From contig OX393577.1 in NCBI GenBank assembly GCA_947652605.1, positions 36,521,466 through 36,585,465 on the forward strand: 64,000 bases of DNA, written 5' to 3'. The first letter of the stretch is position 1. Each line of letters opens with the position of its first letter. The translations under genes and the position numbers were made by a program. The stretch is from Elmis aenea. Its lineage: Eukaryota; Arthropoda; Insecta; Coleoptera; Elmidae. This document shows, one piece after another, positions 45,301 to 56,622 of this stretch. Under the pieces are notes generated by a model. It ran no database searches, had not been told where the DNA came from, and worked only from the letters and a program-made list of their open reading frames with translations.

Positions 45301-48300
45301 CGTGTTGTCACCTCTTAAAATTCAGAATAAATTACACCTGTCAGTTCTACTCAATATGAACATTAACAAACGATGATAATCACCAAAATGAATCGTTTTG
45401 TTTTAGAATATTTAATGTTTCTTGTTCACTCATTTGATTTTTTACTCAAAAACTGGAGGTTTTGCAAGGCAAAGTTAAAAAAAAAGTTTCTAAATAAATA
45501 AAGCTTTAAAAAAATAATTTTAAATTGCACGCCTCCAAAAAGTTCTGATAAACAAAAACCAACAGGGGTTGCTTTTTTTAGCCCCTTGTGAAGGTGGGAG
45601 ATAATTAAAAATATAACGATGGGAAACCTTTTAATAAGTACAAAACATCTACCAAAGATCATTCTCCTACATATATCCAAATTTGAGAAATAAAATAAAA
45701 AGGCGACCTCTAAGGAAAACGCTTGTATAAAGGTCCCCCCTTAATTTTCAATAAGGAATTACCTCCCGATTTTTTTTGCAATATTTAAGAAACACCCTGT
45801 ATATAAATATAATAAGTTTAAAAGATAAAGCTAGTGTACCGTTGGTGACGATAGCGGTACGGTAACGTTATAAAAGGCAACTTATTGTCCCGCCAAATCC
45901 GTTCAGGTAAACGTGTCCTTATAAGCAGTGTGTACTAATTTCAGTTTTTTTTACAGCCCCCACCCCAACATCCCACGCCACTGAAAATGCAAAAAATATC
46001 TTACGCTATACCTTCCATGACTTTATAAACAAATTCAATCATTTTTGACCACAAAATGAGTAAAAAAACTTGTAAGTTAAGTGATTAATGAATATAAAAT
46101 TCAGCCATATTTATATTAACGCATGTAAGGAATCATTTTAATTAAGAACTTTTTCTTATTCGAACGAATTTGGGTTAATTAGGTATACAGGGTGAGTTAC
46201 GACGGACGCGTCGGAGTTTTATGGCGAAACGGTTTATATTTTTCAATTTCTGTCGCTGTTAGATATTGTAAGTCAATAAGGGCTACATTTAAAAAATATT
46301 TTCAAACATACAGGGTGCTCCAAAAAAGAGTGGCATATCAAAGTTATACATTTTCTTATGGAACACCCTGTATAGTTTTACATTTTTGGATTCCTCTTTA
46401 AATTTAATTCAAAAAATGTATAACGTCATATGGGTCTAAAGTCAACCGTTCTCGTGAAAATTGCATTTTCATGAAAATACACAAAAACCATTTTTTGTGC
46501 GATCGTACTAGAAACAGCTGTTTGACGGACGCGTTAGCAACCATAAAGTACTGCATTACCGGCCCTATCCTTAGCAACGGCCGTAAAAGTTACTTTTCAG
46601 GCCGTTACCCTTAGCAACGGCCGAAAAAGTAACTTTTACGGCCGTTGCTAAGGAGAGGGCCGGTAATGCAGTACATACGCCGTCATCTGTCAGTGACAGA
46701 ATGTCACGTAGTTTCTAACCTATAATTTTGAAAATTACTAAAAATTTAAATTGTTTTTAATTCGATCGCACAAAAAATTTAATATGCACCTCGGCCAAAA
46801 CGTACTTTTTCGGCCTTGTCTGGTTTGCTGGCCGAGACGTAGTAATTCAAAAACTTTTGAGACAATCACTCCTAATATGTTGCATAATGTAAGACGTTCA
46901 CTTGAAAAGAGGATCAAAATGTGTATTCAAGAGGATGGTCGTCATGTTGAACATTTATTGTAATCGGCTGTTAAATTTTGTTTTTGAATTATTATTACAT
47001 ACATTTTAGTAATCGCTAGAAATATTTTTATAAATGTTCAATTAAAGTTACTACGGTCCCAATTTGAAATATTTTCTGTGTATTTATATTTTAGTTAACA
47101 CACCATAAACACTTACTTACATTAAATCGAGATTTCTTAAAATTATTTATGCATTTATTTATTGGACCAGTATGATAAGATGTTTACTGTTTAACCAACA
47201 ACCCCTGAAGATGTCCCCGATGAAGGAGGACGAAACGTCGGTTATGAAGAAACCTTCGACGCGGTTCCAACCCGGAAACAACCTGTATACATTGGACATC
47301 GGCCGCGGAAGCCTACAACATAGATGATTACTAAATCCTATAAACCATTTTTTTGTATGTTTATAATACGACACTCGGTTCAACCAAAATGTCTTTGCTT
47401 AAATTCTGGTTCCACGCACTTTGCAAACATTGTGTTTTATACAGTGTGCACAATGTTTAAACGTGAGATTGCTCTTCATTATAAAAAAATGTCAAAAATG
47501 CGTAGGCAAAAGATAAAACTAAACCTTTCTTGTTCTTTCTTTCAATTGTTTCAAATTACCGCTGTCTACCTTCATAGCCTACTCGAAAATATTACTTTGC
47601 CCTAATAATTAACAATAAAATCGCGATATCTCGGTATATATCAATTTTAGGTACCTATAAAACAGTATGAATGTTTTCGAAAGAGAATTAAATTTTTTAT
47701 AAGACGGTGTAAAAAAATATAGGGTGTTGTATTTAAAAAAAATGATTTATCGATGTTTAAAGTTTCACAAGTTTGACCAAGCGTAAAAAACGCCCTGTAT
47801 AATATTTAAAAAAAATGTAGGTGGTGCAAAGTGTTAATTAATCTATTGTCAATCTTATCTCCAAGCGAATCTTCAGACTTCTCAAAGTTTAAAAATGTAA
47901 AAAATTTTTAAAAATAGTGTATTTTCATGAAAATGCAATTTTCACGAGAACGGTTGACTTTAGACCCATATGACGTTTTACATTTTTTGAATTAAATTTA
48001 AAGAGGAATCCAAAAATGTAAAACTATACAGGGTGTTCCATAAGAAAATGTATAACTTTGATATGCCACTCTTTTTTGGAGCACCCTGTATGTTTGAAAT
48101 TTTTTTTAAAATGTAGCCCTTATTGACTTACATAATCTAACAGCGACAGAAGTTGCAAAATATAAACCGTTTCGCCATAAAACTCCGACGCGTCCGCCGT
48201 GACTCACCCTGTATATTATTTTCAGAACTTTGAAATCAGATTAACGTAGAATATGTAATTATACACTAAATAAAAAGCTTATAATAAAGGGTCGTTAGCT

Positions 48301-49918
48301 CATTTAGTTTATGTGTTATGAAATATTAAAAATTTTAATCCCTTGTACTTGAGTACCAATCGAACTGCAAAAAGTAATTAAGCGTGAGAGCTAAGATATA
48401 CGAACTGCAGAAATTCTTTTATTATACTTTTCCTTGGATTTCGTATTTAGATAAGCGGTCAGAAGCAGTTGAAGTATTCCTAAATATTCACTACCGAATT
48501 TTCATGCAACTGTTTGTTACAATAAAGGAAAATATATATACATAGCAACTACTTAATAAGTATAAAATTTCTATAATTGGAAAAAATAAGAACATTTAAC
48601 AAAATCTACTTGAGAAATCAAATTATCTTTGCATTGCTCAACTTTTTTTCTCCTAATATACATGGCGAATCCTTCTTCGTGGAGTTTAATTGTTTTAGCT
48701 TAATTATGTCAATCGAAATGTATGTTAATAACTAAACACTTATCATACTTGCCACATTGTATTTACACCTATAAAACAGTGTTTCTCAAACTTTTTACTC
48801 TGAGGACCCCCTCCTAAATAATTTTTTTTCAGAGAACCCCAATAAATTGTTTTGCAGACTATTTCTAGCCTGACAAATAAATTTGGGTGATTTTCGAACA
48901 TCGGGGATCCCTTCAGAAGGATTCAAGGACCCCTACGGGTCCGCGGACCACACTTTGAGAAACACGGCTATAAAATAATAACCTGCTCATCGGGCCGATT
49001 CTAGGATTAATTGTTGGAACTTTATTTAAATTAGAATTACCCATATAATCAAAGGTTCGAAAATATTTTTATGCAGTTCGAGTGTACCTACGATTAAGGC
49101 ATGGTCATAAAAGTTAATAATGATGGGATTTGATTTGCAGTTCGTGTTCACCGAAAATATCAAATAAAAAATTATTAACAAAATAATATCGTAACGCAGA
49201 TAATCTTTTTTATAAAACGTTGAAAAACTTTTCATGTCTTTTAAACTTCAAAACCTTAAAAATAAATATTTCAAATGTTGTCACTTTTAACAGCTTATTT
49301 ATAACTTCATTTTACTAGTAATATAACTTTTTTTTCCATATATAGCATATTATTATCATAAATATTAAACAACTTAAGTTTAAACAAATATTTTCATATT
49401 CTTAAGCAGCAACGAAATGTTTTGGCCTTAAGTTTCAGGATTTCAAATGTTCAAACAACATCAGATAAATTATCTGTTAGAAACGTAAACATATCAAGCA
49501 CTAGTAAAAAATAATCCAAATATTGTAGGTATACATATACATTTGCGTAAAAATTAAATACATATATCAAAGTTAGAAATGAACAAAATGAAACAAAACT
49601 TAAGTATAAATACATTTCAATACACAAAATTGCCATTTTTTATGCGATTTTATTCAAAAAATTTTTTAGTTTTTTTTTTGTTCAATAATTGTTTTATTTT
49701 AAATGACTTACTTGCACTCGAGCTTCCGATAAACTTATTCTCAACGCTACCTCTTCTCTAAGAAATACATCAGGATAGTGGGTTTTTTGAAAAAGCGCTT
49801 CGAGCTCTTGTAGTTGTTGAGGGCTGAAAGTGGTACGATTGCGGCGTTGTCTTCTACGTCCAAACATATATTCTGTTAAAAGGTCACCAGGTAAGGGTGA
49901 CAAGTAAGGTCCGGCCAT
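42087..49918 (-). CDS. Paired-like (PRD-class, Q50) homeodomain transcription factor
   Basis: Three exons (49918-49712, 44798-44684, 42355-42087) give a 196-residue protein with matching phases. The homeodomain is residues 24-83. Its helices are intact, with [11 protein letters not shown] in the recognition helix and Gln at homeodomain position 50, as in paired-like proteins without a paired box. Only 23 residues precede it. After it comes [13 protein letters not shown], which looks conserved, then a Pro/Ser-rich tail. It should bind TAAT-type palindromes in the nucleus. Exon 1 ends exactly between homeodomain residues 46 and 47, the classic intron site of this class. Drgx/Alx/Rx-type genes and orphan fly paired-like genes are the nearest families I can recall. 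I cannot assign the orthologue. Confidence 0.92.
42356..42997. other. Homeobox intron 2, left part
   Basis: AT-rich. A one-sided CAGGGCCGATGAGAGGGGGC end near 42864 looks like a hAT remnant with no partner. Confidence 0.45.
42998..44617. mobile_element. TACCGGGTGTAAG composite element in homeobox intron 2
   Basis: The outer words GGTATACCCTAAATATCTTT (about 43019) and AAAGATATTTGGGGTGTACC (44593-44612) mirror. An inner inverted pair around GTTACGAGTATTTCAAATGG (43156) and its relative near 44095 brackets a foldback related to 37996-38545. The GTCGCGAC MITE sits near the right end. Right boundary approximate, about 65 bp from exon 2. Confidence 0.6.
44109..44503. mobile_element. MITE-like block with five GTCGCGAC palindromes
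   Basis: GGGTAGTTCACACGGTGACA occurs at about 44110 and again, in direct orientation, near 44466. GTCACCGTGTAAACTA mirrors it at 44151. GTCGCGAC occurs five times. Element type is uncertain. Confidence 0.55.
44684..44798 (-). CDS. Homeobox exon 2 (recognition helix)
   Basis: It is 115 bp, from ATTTTAG to ACTG|GTAAAG. It encodes [18 protein letters not shown] followed by [17 protein letters not shown] and three more residues, and was missed by ORF calling because it is short. It completes the homeodomain and carries the post-homeodomain motif. Its intron boundaries join exons 1 and 3 without a frame change. Confidence 0.92.
44799..45162. other. Homeobox intron 1, right after exon 2
   Basis: AT-rich. 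Nothing recognised beyond the splice acceptor of exon 2. Confidence 0.6.
45163..45469. repeat. Foldback repeat in homeobox intron 1
   Basis: CCGTTCATTTTGGTGGTTACC and CTCAATATGAACATTAACAA belong to mirrored arms that meet near 45320. A solitary CACCCTGTA end finishes at 45801. Confidence 0.7.
46491..46818. mobile_element. Short MITE with TTTTTTGTGCGATCG inverted ends, copy 2
   Basis: Reverse-oriented copy of 5581-5871. It has an extra internal GGCCGTTACCCTTAGCAACG duplication, which makes a longer hairpin than copy 1. Confidence 0.78.
46826..46963 (+). pseudogene. Transposase C-terminal relic
   Basis: [20 protein letters not shown] followed by [15 protein letters not shown] and a stop. This matches the tail of insect Tc1/mariner/IS630-type transposases (ITPxML..V...L..R...C....G.H.EHLL). 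The catalytic part is missing. Confidence 0.65.
47150..47330 (+). other. Retroelement-like GC-mixed fragment with hammerhead-like motif
   Basis: The fragment contains CCTGAAGATGTCC...GGACGAAACGTCGG, where GTCC and GGAC can pair between CTGAAGA and GAAAC. This recalls the hammerhead-type motif found with Penelope-like retroelements, but one extra base separates the core from the stem. No reverse transcriptase is visible. Confidence 0.3.
48777..48967. mobile_element. hAT-type MITE with perfect 8-bp duplication
   Basis: CAGTGTTTCTCAAACTTTTT on the left and CTTTGAGAAACACGG on the right. CTATAAAA lies at 48769-48776 and 48968-48975. 191 bp, in homeobox intron 1. Confidence 0.92.
48976..49711. other. 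Homeobox intron 1, next to exon 1
   Basis: AT-rich. The open frames here are non-coding by composition. No repeat pair seen. Confidence 0.55.
49712..49918 (-). CDS. Homeobox exon 1
   Basis: The ATG at 49918 (context ATAATAATGG) opens 69 codons, ending ...SEARVQ before GTAAGT at 49711. It contains homeodomain residues 1-46. I chose this ATG because no in-frame acceptor lies between it and the upstream AT-rich DNA. A longer N-terminus from a distant exon cannot be excluded. Confidence 0.9.
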
Positions 49919-52611
49919 TATTATCGGAAGTTAATTAAAAATAAACTTATATATTAGACAATCGTTAAATTAGTAAGTTACTAATCCTAAACCGATAAAT
50001 GTCCAATTTAAACTGAAAATTTAAATACACTTCATCATCTGTCATAAGGGATGCTCCACCCCTGCATTGTGCTTATTGGTTGTACTATAAAGGGACGTCC
50101 AGAAGGCGTCGGGGCGCCAGCGCAGTGATAATAATTTTAATTATATATCCCATTTTTGGCTTCATACCTAGCATAATCATGTCATAAAATATTAAAATCA
50201 CACCTTTACTATATCTTAGAATAGAGGGATGTAATTTTGCTGAAATAAAACTATTCATAAAATCTTAGTGTATAGTTTATTAAGTACTCACGTAGGACAT
50301 AAAAAAAGATCTAATTACTTTATCTAGTTTTCGGCTCTTTGCAAAATAATTACAATTGCATACATTCATGTGTGTGTTTCCGTGTGTTTGCGCATTAGTG
50401 CGTATTATTCATAAAATAAAAAAAGAATGTAAAAGTCATGCAAATTATAAACATATAGATTGTTTCACACTAATTTTGTCTTGACACTAAACTATTTTTT
50501 TTTCACGCGAAATACTTCTAGCTACGTATCCTCTTCGGCTACCTTGTCTAAGGTCTATTAATTAATATAATAAATTAATTATTAACAGATTATATCCAAA
50601 TCGTTTTTAGCTAAAAGAAGTAATAACTTTTTTTGAATATGAATCATTTTGATTACAAAAGTGTCTTTCTATTAAGTTAAACTTGTTCTTGGTTAATTTA
50701 ATATATTTTGAAAACAATTTTAATTAATATTATTAATGTACCTATACATATTTATGTCATCGTGTGCTAAAATAAAACACGGCGCACTTTACCAGTTTTA
50801 TAATTATTTTATCGTGACCAATTGTTTTCTAAAATTATAATTAATTGTTTTTTATGTTTTCTACTGTTTATGTTTCATGTTTAACACAAACTGTTCTAAT
50901 GGTTTATATTGCTTTTATAACGTTTTCACTTCACAATTAACGTAATCCTTTAAGCTTATATCGAAACGTGTCTACAATGGCCTCGAACTTTGAATAGATG
51001 AACGCTAAATTATTTAAAGCATACATACATTAAAATATTCAAACAATTAAATTTAGTATGTTATTGAAATCAGCATAACACTATCTGCAATTTATCGTTA
51101 AAATAAAATATACATCCCATGTAAAAAATGAAGAAGATGATAGTAAAAAAAAAGGTATTTGAAAGAAATTACAGAAATAAAAAAAAATATCCTATCGATT
51201 TCCTTTACCTAAGTGGAAACGAAACCATAAAATTTGTGACAACGTTCAAATTATTAATGAAATTACGCTATTGCTGTCTCATTTTCCGAATTCTCAAGTT
51301 GTTTAAGAAATGCGAGATAGCAATAGCAGGATAAATTATTTTGGACGAATATTAAAATTAAATTTAGTTGTAATTTGTAATAACCTCCATTGTAAAACAT
51401 ATTTATTAGAAGTTCTACAATTGTTTGCAGTTGTTGTCACAATTATTGTCATTTTTTATTTCCTAATTTAAAAAATCTAGTACAATAATTTCTACGGATG
51501 TGAAAATTTGGATATAGCATGTGTTTGTTATGTAAGTACCAGCATAACGTGATCTAGAAGGCTCACCAGGCCCTTTATATGATTACTCCCATTCGCAAAC
51601 GATCACTTGAACTAAGATAGCATCGTTACTTATAAATGAATTTGATCGTTATCATCAGGTCTATGTAACTTTTGCTTAAGCCGTTTAAGCTTTTATTTAA
51701 ATTGAGGTTTATTTTGTTTTAAATAATATTTTTTTCTGTCGGAAGTATTAAAAATTATTAGTTTTGCGTGATTTTAACCAAAATAAAGTAAAGAATTAAA
51801 CTTTTTAACAGTAACGAAAAGCGAAAGGAGAAAATTCGTTTAAATACCTGTTGAGCAGAAAATTAGTCTCATTTGAATTTTTCATTGATTTTGATGCGTA
51901 TGTTTTTTGAATTTAAGAGTCCGCCTTTTATCAATCTTAAGTGTTAGATTTTCCTTCGGTTTGAGCAGCAGTGATCTCAACATTTGTTGTAATTTCTTTA
52001 TTTTAGAAGATAGAGCTGATCGCGGGAGCCTTTAGAATGTGTAAACTGGACATTCACTTGTTTTTTAGGTATTAGATTTAAGACTTTTATTTTTCATTTA
52101 ATTTCTTTCTTTCAATTAGCAACTAATATTTTCAAATATGTTTTTAAAAGGTTTAGATTTTTTCTTTCATTATATGTATAATCTACCTATCTTTTGTAAG
52201 GAACGTTCTTATTAGACAATAAACAACAAAAAAGTAAAGAAAGTTTTCAATAATCGGTCATTGATTATAATAATGTAGACATAATGAAAGAAATTAGGGT
52301 ATACGGATATAGATTTATAAATAAATGAAAATGTAAAATACCATTTGTGGTAGGTACTTTATTGCAAAATTTAACTTTTTTTAAATAACAAAAAATGTTT
52401 GACCGTCAAATAATAAACATTGTTTTTTTCAGGAAAACAATTATTTCTAGAAAATACAATTTTATTCATTTTATACGTTGTTAGATAAAAGATACACCGG
52501 TAATAATACATTTTACAATGTTTATTTGAATTGAAATATAAAAAGGAATTTCAACACAAATTTGTTTTTACTATTTTGACAATTTTCTCTACTTTGTTTT
52601 CCGGAGTTAAT
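49919..52611. other. Region upstream of the homeobox gene
   Basis: A locally GC-richer segment (50040-50130) may be promoter. The rest is AT-rich and free of the common transposon ends, so it could hold enhancers, but no specific sites can be claimed. Confidence 0.4.
50083..50094 (-). promoter_or_regulatory. Weak TATA-like site upstream of the homeobox gene
   Basis: CTTTATAGT on the minus strand, about 170 bases upstream of the homeobox ATG, just after a locally GC-rich stretch (50098-50125). A second TATATAAG lies near 49950, and an acceptor-like TTTTCAG near 50017. Which of these sets the 5' end is unclear. Confidence 0.22.
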
Positions 52612-53362
52612 CGATTTGGCCTGTGAACGGCTCGATATGGGGCTTTTGCCAAACTTGGAAAAAATATGGCATAAAGGTTTCAGATGACAATAAAAGACAT
52701 TTTTATTACATACACAATTTTTCTGTTTAACAGAAACTTAAGTAAATTTGTATAAAGCATGTGATAACGTATAACAAAACTTAAAAGACAGGTATAAAAC
52801 ATTTGCAGTATATCGCGTTTTTCTTCGTTATTAAAGTTCATTTTTATGAATTTATTAATGTGACAGGTATAGACGTTCAAAACTTTTATGTTGTTGATCG
52901 GTTGTCATGGAAACGACATTAACTACAACGACCGACCTACCTGATTTATGGTGGTTATTTTTTAAAACGAATTTTTTCAAATTTGACAATTAATGAAGAA
53001 GTGAAATTCCATGTGTGATACATCAATGAAATTAAAAAAAGAAATGCAAAAATTGCGCTTATAAGAAAAAATAATGTTGGTTGTCATAAAACAAAAAAGA
53101 ATCGACCTGGGAAAAATTTGTGATCACCATCCGATTCGGCTTAAAAAGTTGCTTGGGCAATGTTCTTACACATTTGAAATATTTTATACTCCAAAGGAGT
53201 TGTAGACTATTTTCAAAAATCGTATTTTCCAGTTTTTCCTTATTTTCTCGGATACCGTTTGACATATTTCCAAAGTCTCTTCGAATTACTAATAAGCACC
53301 GGATTTAGCAATTATAATAAGCGAGATCCTCATGCTTAAACTTGAATTTCAATCACCATGTA
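52612..53362 (-). mobile_element. Half copy of the 12194-13652 element
   Basis: It follows the same order as 12912-13652 (GATATGGGGCTTTTGCCAAAC; GTGATAACGTATAACAAAAC) and ends CACCATGTA. It retains the transposase start on the minus strand but no left arm. Confidence 0.75.
52780..52841 (-). pseudogene. Transposase N-terminal relic
   Basis: MNFNNEEKRDILQMFYTCLL. The start is nearly the same as the relic at 12758. It is cut after 20 residues. Confidence 0.55.
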
Positions 53363-54876
53363 TATTTTCATATTCATATTCTTTATTAAAGTATTTTTAG
53401 AACAAAAAAATGCAACAGGACTAATTTTGTTGCCACCCGGTTTATTTTTAGCTATATTGTTCAAACTTTAAAGTGTACAAAGTAGATTTAAAAGGTTTTT
53501 TTTTGGACAAAAAATATTTTCAACAAACTGTTTATCTACACTACGGCATACGCACGCCATTTTAAATTAAGTTGTACTCCATTAATTATGAAAATGGTTG
53601 CTTACGTTGTTTTAAAGTTGATTAAAGCTCAATTTAAACGCGGAAGGTTGTTTATCAAATTTAACTGTCAGTGCCAGGGAAAATAATTAATTTGAAACAT
53701 TAAAAACATAGATACTTTATTTTGTTTAACAAATATTAACGTTCTTGCAGTAAATTATGGAAGCAGAGGTTATGTGGTGCGCTACAAACAAGTCGGTTGT
53801 TACCCATATCCAAGTAAACATTTTATTACGGACTTTTTACGTATTACGCACTAACCACTAACCACTATCTGTTATCTACTAAATACTATCTGCTATCTAC
53901 TACGTCCATTGTGAACGCGGATTTATGTGTGTGTATTGTGCTATTAGCACTGATTTATTTTTTCCACGTTACAAGATAATATGCAGGATAAAAAAGAAAC
54001 AAGATACTTAAAAATAAACCTCTTTAAAACAAATAAACTAACCTAAAACATATGTTTAAAATAATTTATAGTTGACGTGGTGTTGTGGCTTTGAAGATGC
54101 CTTTGTCAATTAACAAATAATTTATTATTATAATCAGCTATATTATTTTAAAAAGTAACACGCACAGGTGTTATGCGATTGCAGGTTAAAAGCGAATAAC
54201 AATAATTTAATGTTTTTTTTAGAAGGAAGTATAGCACTATGTATGAGCGACACTAAACGATTCACGCTTTGTAATGCATAATGTTTGTCTTTACGTGCAA
54301 ACTTTTGCATATTATATTTGGTATTAAAAAAATATTTAATTAAATAAAAATGAATTAAGATATATATTAATACATCTTAATAATTTTTCAACTGGTAGCA
54401 GATGTTCACCGTCAAGTAAGTCTGCTGATGCGATATGACAATCAAATCTGCGACAATGGGTCGCGTCACGTCACTGAGTTTTGTAATTAATAAAGTCGAG
54501 GCGGTGCTCACAGGCCCACAATGTACGGTTGTGCGTATGCGGACTTACCCCCAGTATTGCCCAACATCATGATTACTCTTTTGTCTCTTCATCAGAGTAT
54601 CGTATTTGGATGTTCAATTAAGTTTTTTACACCTTTTTATCTTCACTCTAAAGCAAAGACAATAGTCTAAAATAGTTATTTAACAAAATTTAATAATGCT
54701 CATGTCATCTAGATTCTAGATAATAACAACCACTCAGAAAATTTAAATATTTTGGTAAAAACATATTTTAATTTGGCGTTCACTTTATTACTTTCAATCA
54801 TATTATATCAATTTTAGTATTTATTTTATCTTAACATGCGATTATTCTACTTTGCTACATTTTTTGTGGAGAAGAC
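53363..54876. other. Intergenic sequence
   Basis: Short CTATCTGYTATCTACTA words repeat near 53870. On the minus strand, ATGATGTTGGGCAATACTGGG runs into a GTAAGT donor near 54546, a possible but unsupported start exon. No protein domain seen. Confidence 0.3.
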
Positions 54877-55092
54877 CAGAGGTGCGCAACTCGTGGGTCT
54901 CGACCCCTCAGGGAGTCGCGTTAAAATTGTTGGGGGTCGCGAAATTTTAAGAAATTACCTTGTTGAATGATTTTATTTAATGTAAATCCTATCCTTCTGT
55001 ATACTTATAATAGGAATGGTACAGATAACGAATCGCGTCAAATATTTGTCTGAGGAAGGGGGTCGCATGTGTAAAAAGGTTGCGCACCAATG
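54877..55092. mobile_element. hAT-type MITE
   Basis: CAGAGGTGCGCAACTCG on the left and GGTTGCGCACCAATG on the right. Flanks GAGAAGAC and GACTAGAC match at 6 of 8. GGGTCGC words near both ends. Confidence 0.78.
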
Positions 55093-55514
55093 GACTAGAC
55101 AAAGAGAAATGTAGAATTTTATAAAAATATTTGTGTGGTTGTAACTTGCACTTATTAAAGAATTTATTTGTAACACTTTCTAGATTTTTTGTGACAACGT
55201 TAGCCACTATTAAAGAATCTGTGTTTCTATTTTTATGGTAATGCGGTAAAACTTTTTAAAGAGCATGCAATTTTTATTACAACGTGATATCAAAAATAAT
55301 CTTGGTCAAAGGTGGTCATGGAATGGAAAACTGCCGTCTTAGCTTATATCAATCATCCTTTTCTCAAAGTTTTATCAAGTTCTGTCCCTTACTGACATCA
55401 TCTGCAATAATGTGCAAATGTGTTTTTAATTCTAGAGATAAAATGATAATAAACTACAGTTTGAAAGTTAAAATAAAAGACTATTAACGTTTTTATCGAC
55501 GAAAAAAAAAACAA
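55093..55514. other. AT-rich intergenic sequence
   Basis: Lies between the hAT-type MITE and the transposase relic. No gene recognised. Confidence 0.5.
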
Positions 55515-55870
55515 TTAAAGTAACTGTTGAAATTGTTCTCCTCCTCGTTCAATGCACAAGTTTACTCGCCTCCTCATGCCATCGGAAGCATTTTGCAGCA
55601 TTACTGGCGTTATGGTTGAACATTCTTTAACAACACGTTCTTGCAAATTAGCTACAGGAGTTCTTAAAATCCTAGGAGTATTTTTTAAGTAAGGGAACAC
55701 AAAATAGTGATGAAGGAAATTCAAACTTGTGTATGCAAACTTATCAGCCATTCACCAAAAAACTCGCGTAGAAAAGCTATAGTTTCTCTGTTGTACCGTC
55801 CTGCTGAAAACAGCCATGCTGAATTTCATTATCGTGTAGTTGTTGAAAAAAATCAGCCAAAAAAAGTTGT
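55515..55870 (-). pseudogene. DDE transposase relic, C-terminal third
   Basis: The minus strand reads FFQQLHDNEIQHGCFQQDGTT (catalytic-Asp region), then after a frameshift AFLREFFGEWLIS, then YLKNTPRILRTPVANLQERV and ITPVMLQNASDGMRRRVNLC, ending EQFQQLL stop. This is the order in insect Tc1/mariner/IS630-type transposases. At least one stop and one frameshift make it dead. Confidence 0.72.
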
Positions 55871-55887
55871 TTCTATACATCTCTTGA

Positions 55888-56622
55888 GGGAGGGTCACGA
55901 TACGTTCTCGCTAGAATTTGATTAAGGCTGTGTTTATTGCATCAAGGACATCAAAACTAAATGTTTTCCAGATTTATACGTGCCACTGACCATTTCTTTT
56001 GGAAAAATAGGGGAAAAACTGAAAAATTGGTATAAAAAGGTCATTTTTGCGATCGCGTTGGCCATGAAACCGTCAGGGACAAAATCCAAATTTTTCTATT
56101 TACCAATGCGCGCGTTCTTTGCAAGTAAAATGGTGCAAGGTTTTTGAAAAAATCTTGAACGGTTCCGGAGAAAAACGTCAAAAACGAAACCCCTGCATAA
56201 GCGCTATGATTTGAGAAGTTGTCGTATATCTGTATAACTAAGTACAGGGTGTCCCACAAGGTATGCCTCGATAATTTTTGCATAAATCGAATGTTTAGGA
56301 CCTAAATAAAACGTTTTTACCGATAATAATTTTTTCATGTGTCCCTTCATATAGAGGGTGTCCCAAATATAGTGAACAGCATGGGGATCTCGTAAACGGT
56401 AAGAGATACAGAGTTGGTTAAATAGTTCAAAATGATCTACCTTGTGGGTCACCCTGTATATCTATGCGACTTTCATAGGCGTTTAACATAGGAAAAACCG
56501 TTTTTTACAAAGGTCTCGTTTTTCACGTTTTTCTCCGGAACAGTTTAAGATTTTTTTAAAAACTTTGCACCATTTTACTTGCAAACGATGCGCGCATTGG
56601 TAAATAGAAAAATTTAGATTTT
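55888..56622. mobile_element. Truncated copy of the 7515-8181 foldback, interrupted by a small TACAGGGTG element
   Basis: GGGAGGGTCACGATACG opens it. The second arm stops before its end, near 56622. The interruption lies exactly where copy 1 reads TAACTAAATCTATTCG. Confidence 0.82.
56243..56458. mobile_element. Small TACAGGGTGTCCCACAAGG MITE inserted at TA
   Basis: Ends pair over about 21 bp (TACAGGGTGTCCCACAAGGT; complement of the right end TACAGGGTGACCCACAAGGT). Another left-end word (GAGGGTGTCCCAAATATAG) at about 56354 shows a further internal piece. Confidence 0.85.

Larger units (their letters stand above)
46186..48213 (+). mobile_element. TACAGGGTGAGTTACGACGG element with inserted MITE and transposase relic
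   Basis: Ends of about 300 bp mirror each other (GACGCGTCGGAGTTTTATGG; complement at 48170-48195). The left arm is followed by the GTGCGATCG MITE. The interior has a transposase C-terminal relic and an unrelated insertion near 47150-47330. A half copy lies at 58649-59317. Confidence 0.88.

Noticed and set aside
47195..47240. Calling a functional hammerhead ribozyme
   Set aside because: One base too many lies between the CUGANGA core and stem II, and stem III cannot be drawn clearly, so it is kept only as a motif for checking.
54546..54575. Minus-strand ATG followed by a strong GTAAGT donor, considered as first exon of the homeobox gene
   Set aside because: The homeobox exon 1 has its own ATG and no in-frame acceptor before it, so splicing from here would only add untranslated sequence. 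Not provable by eye.
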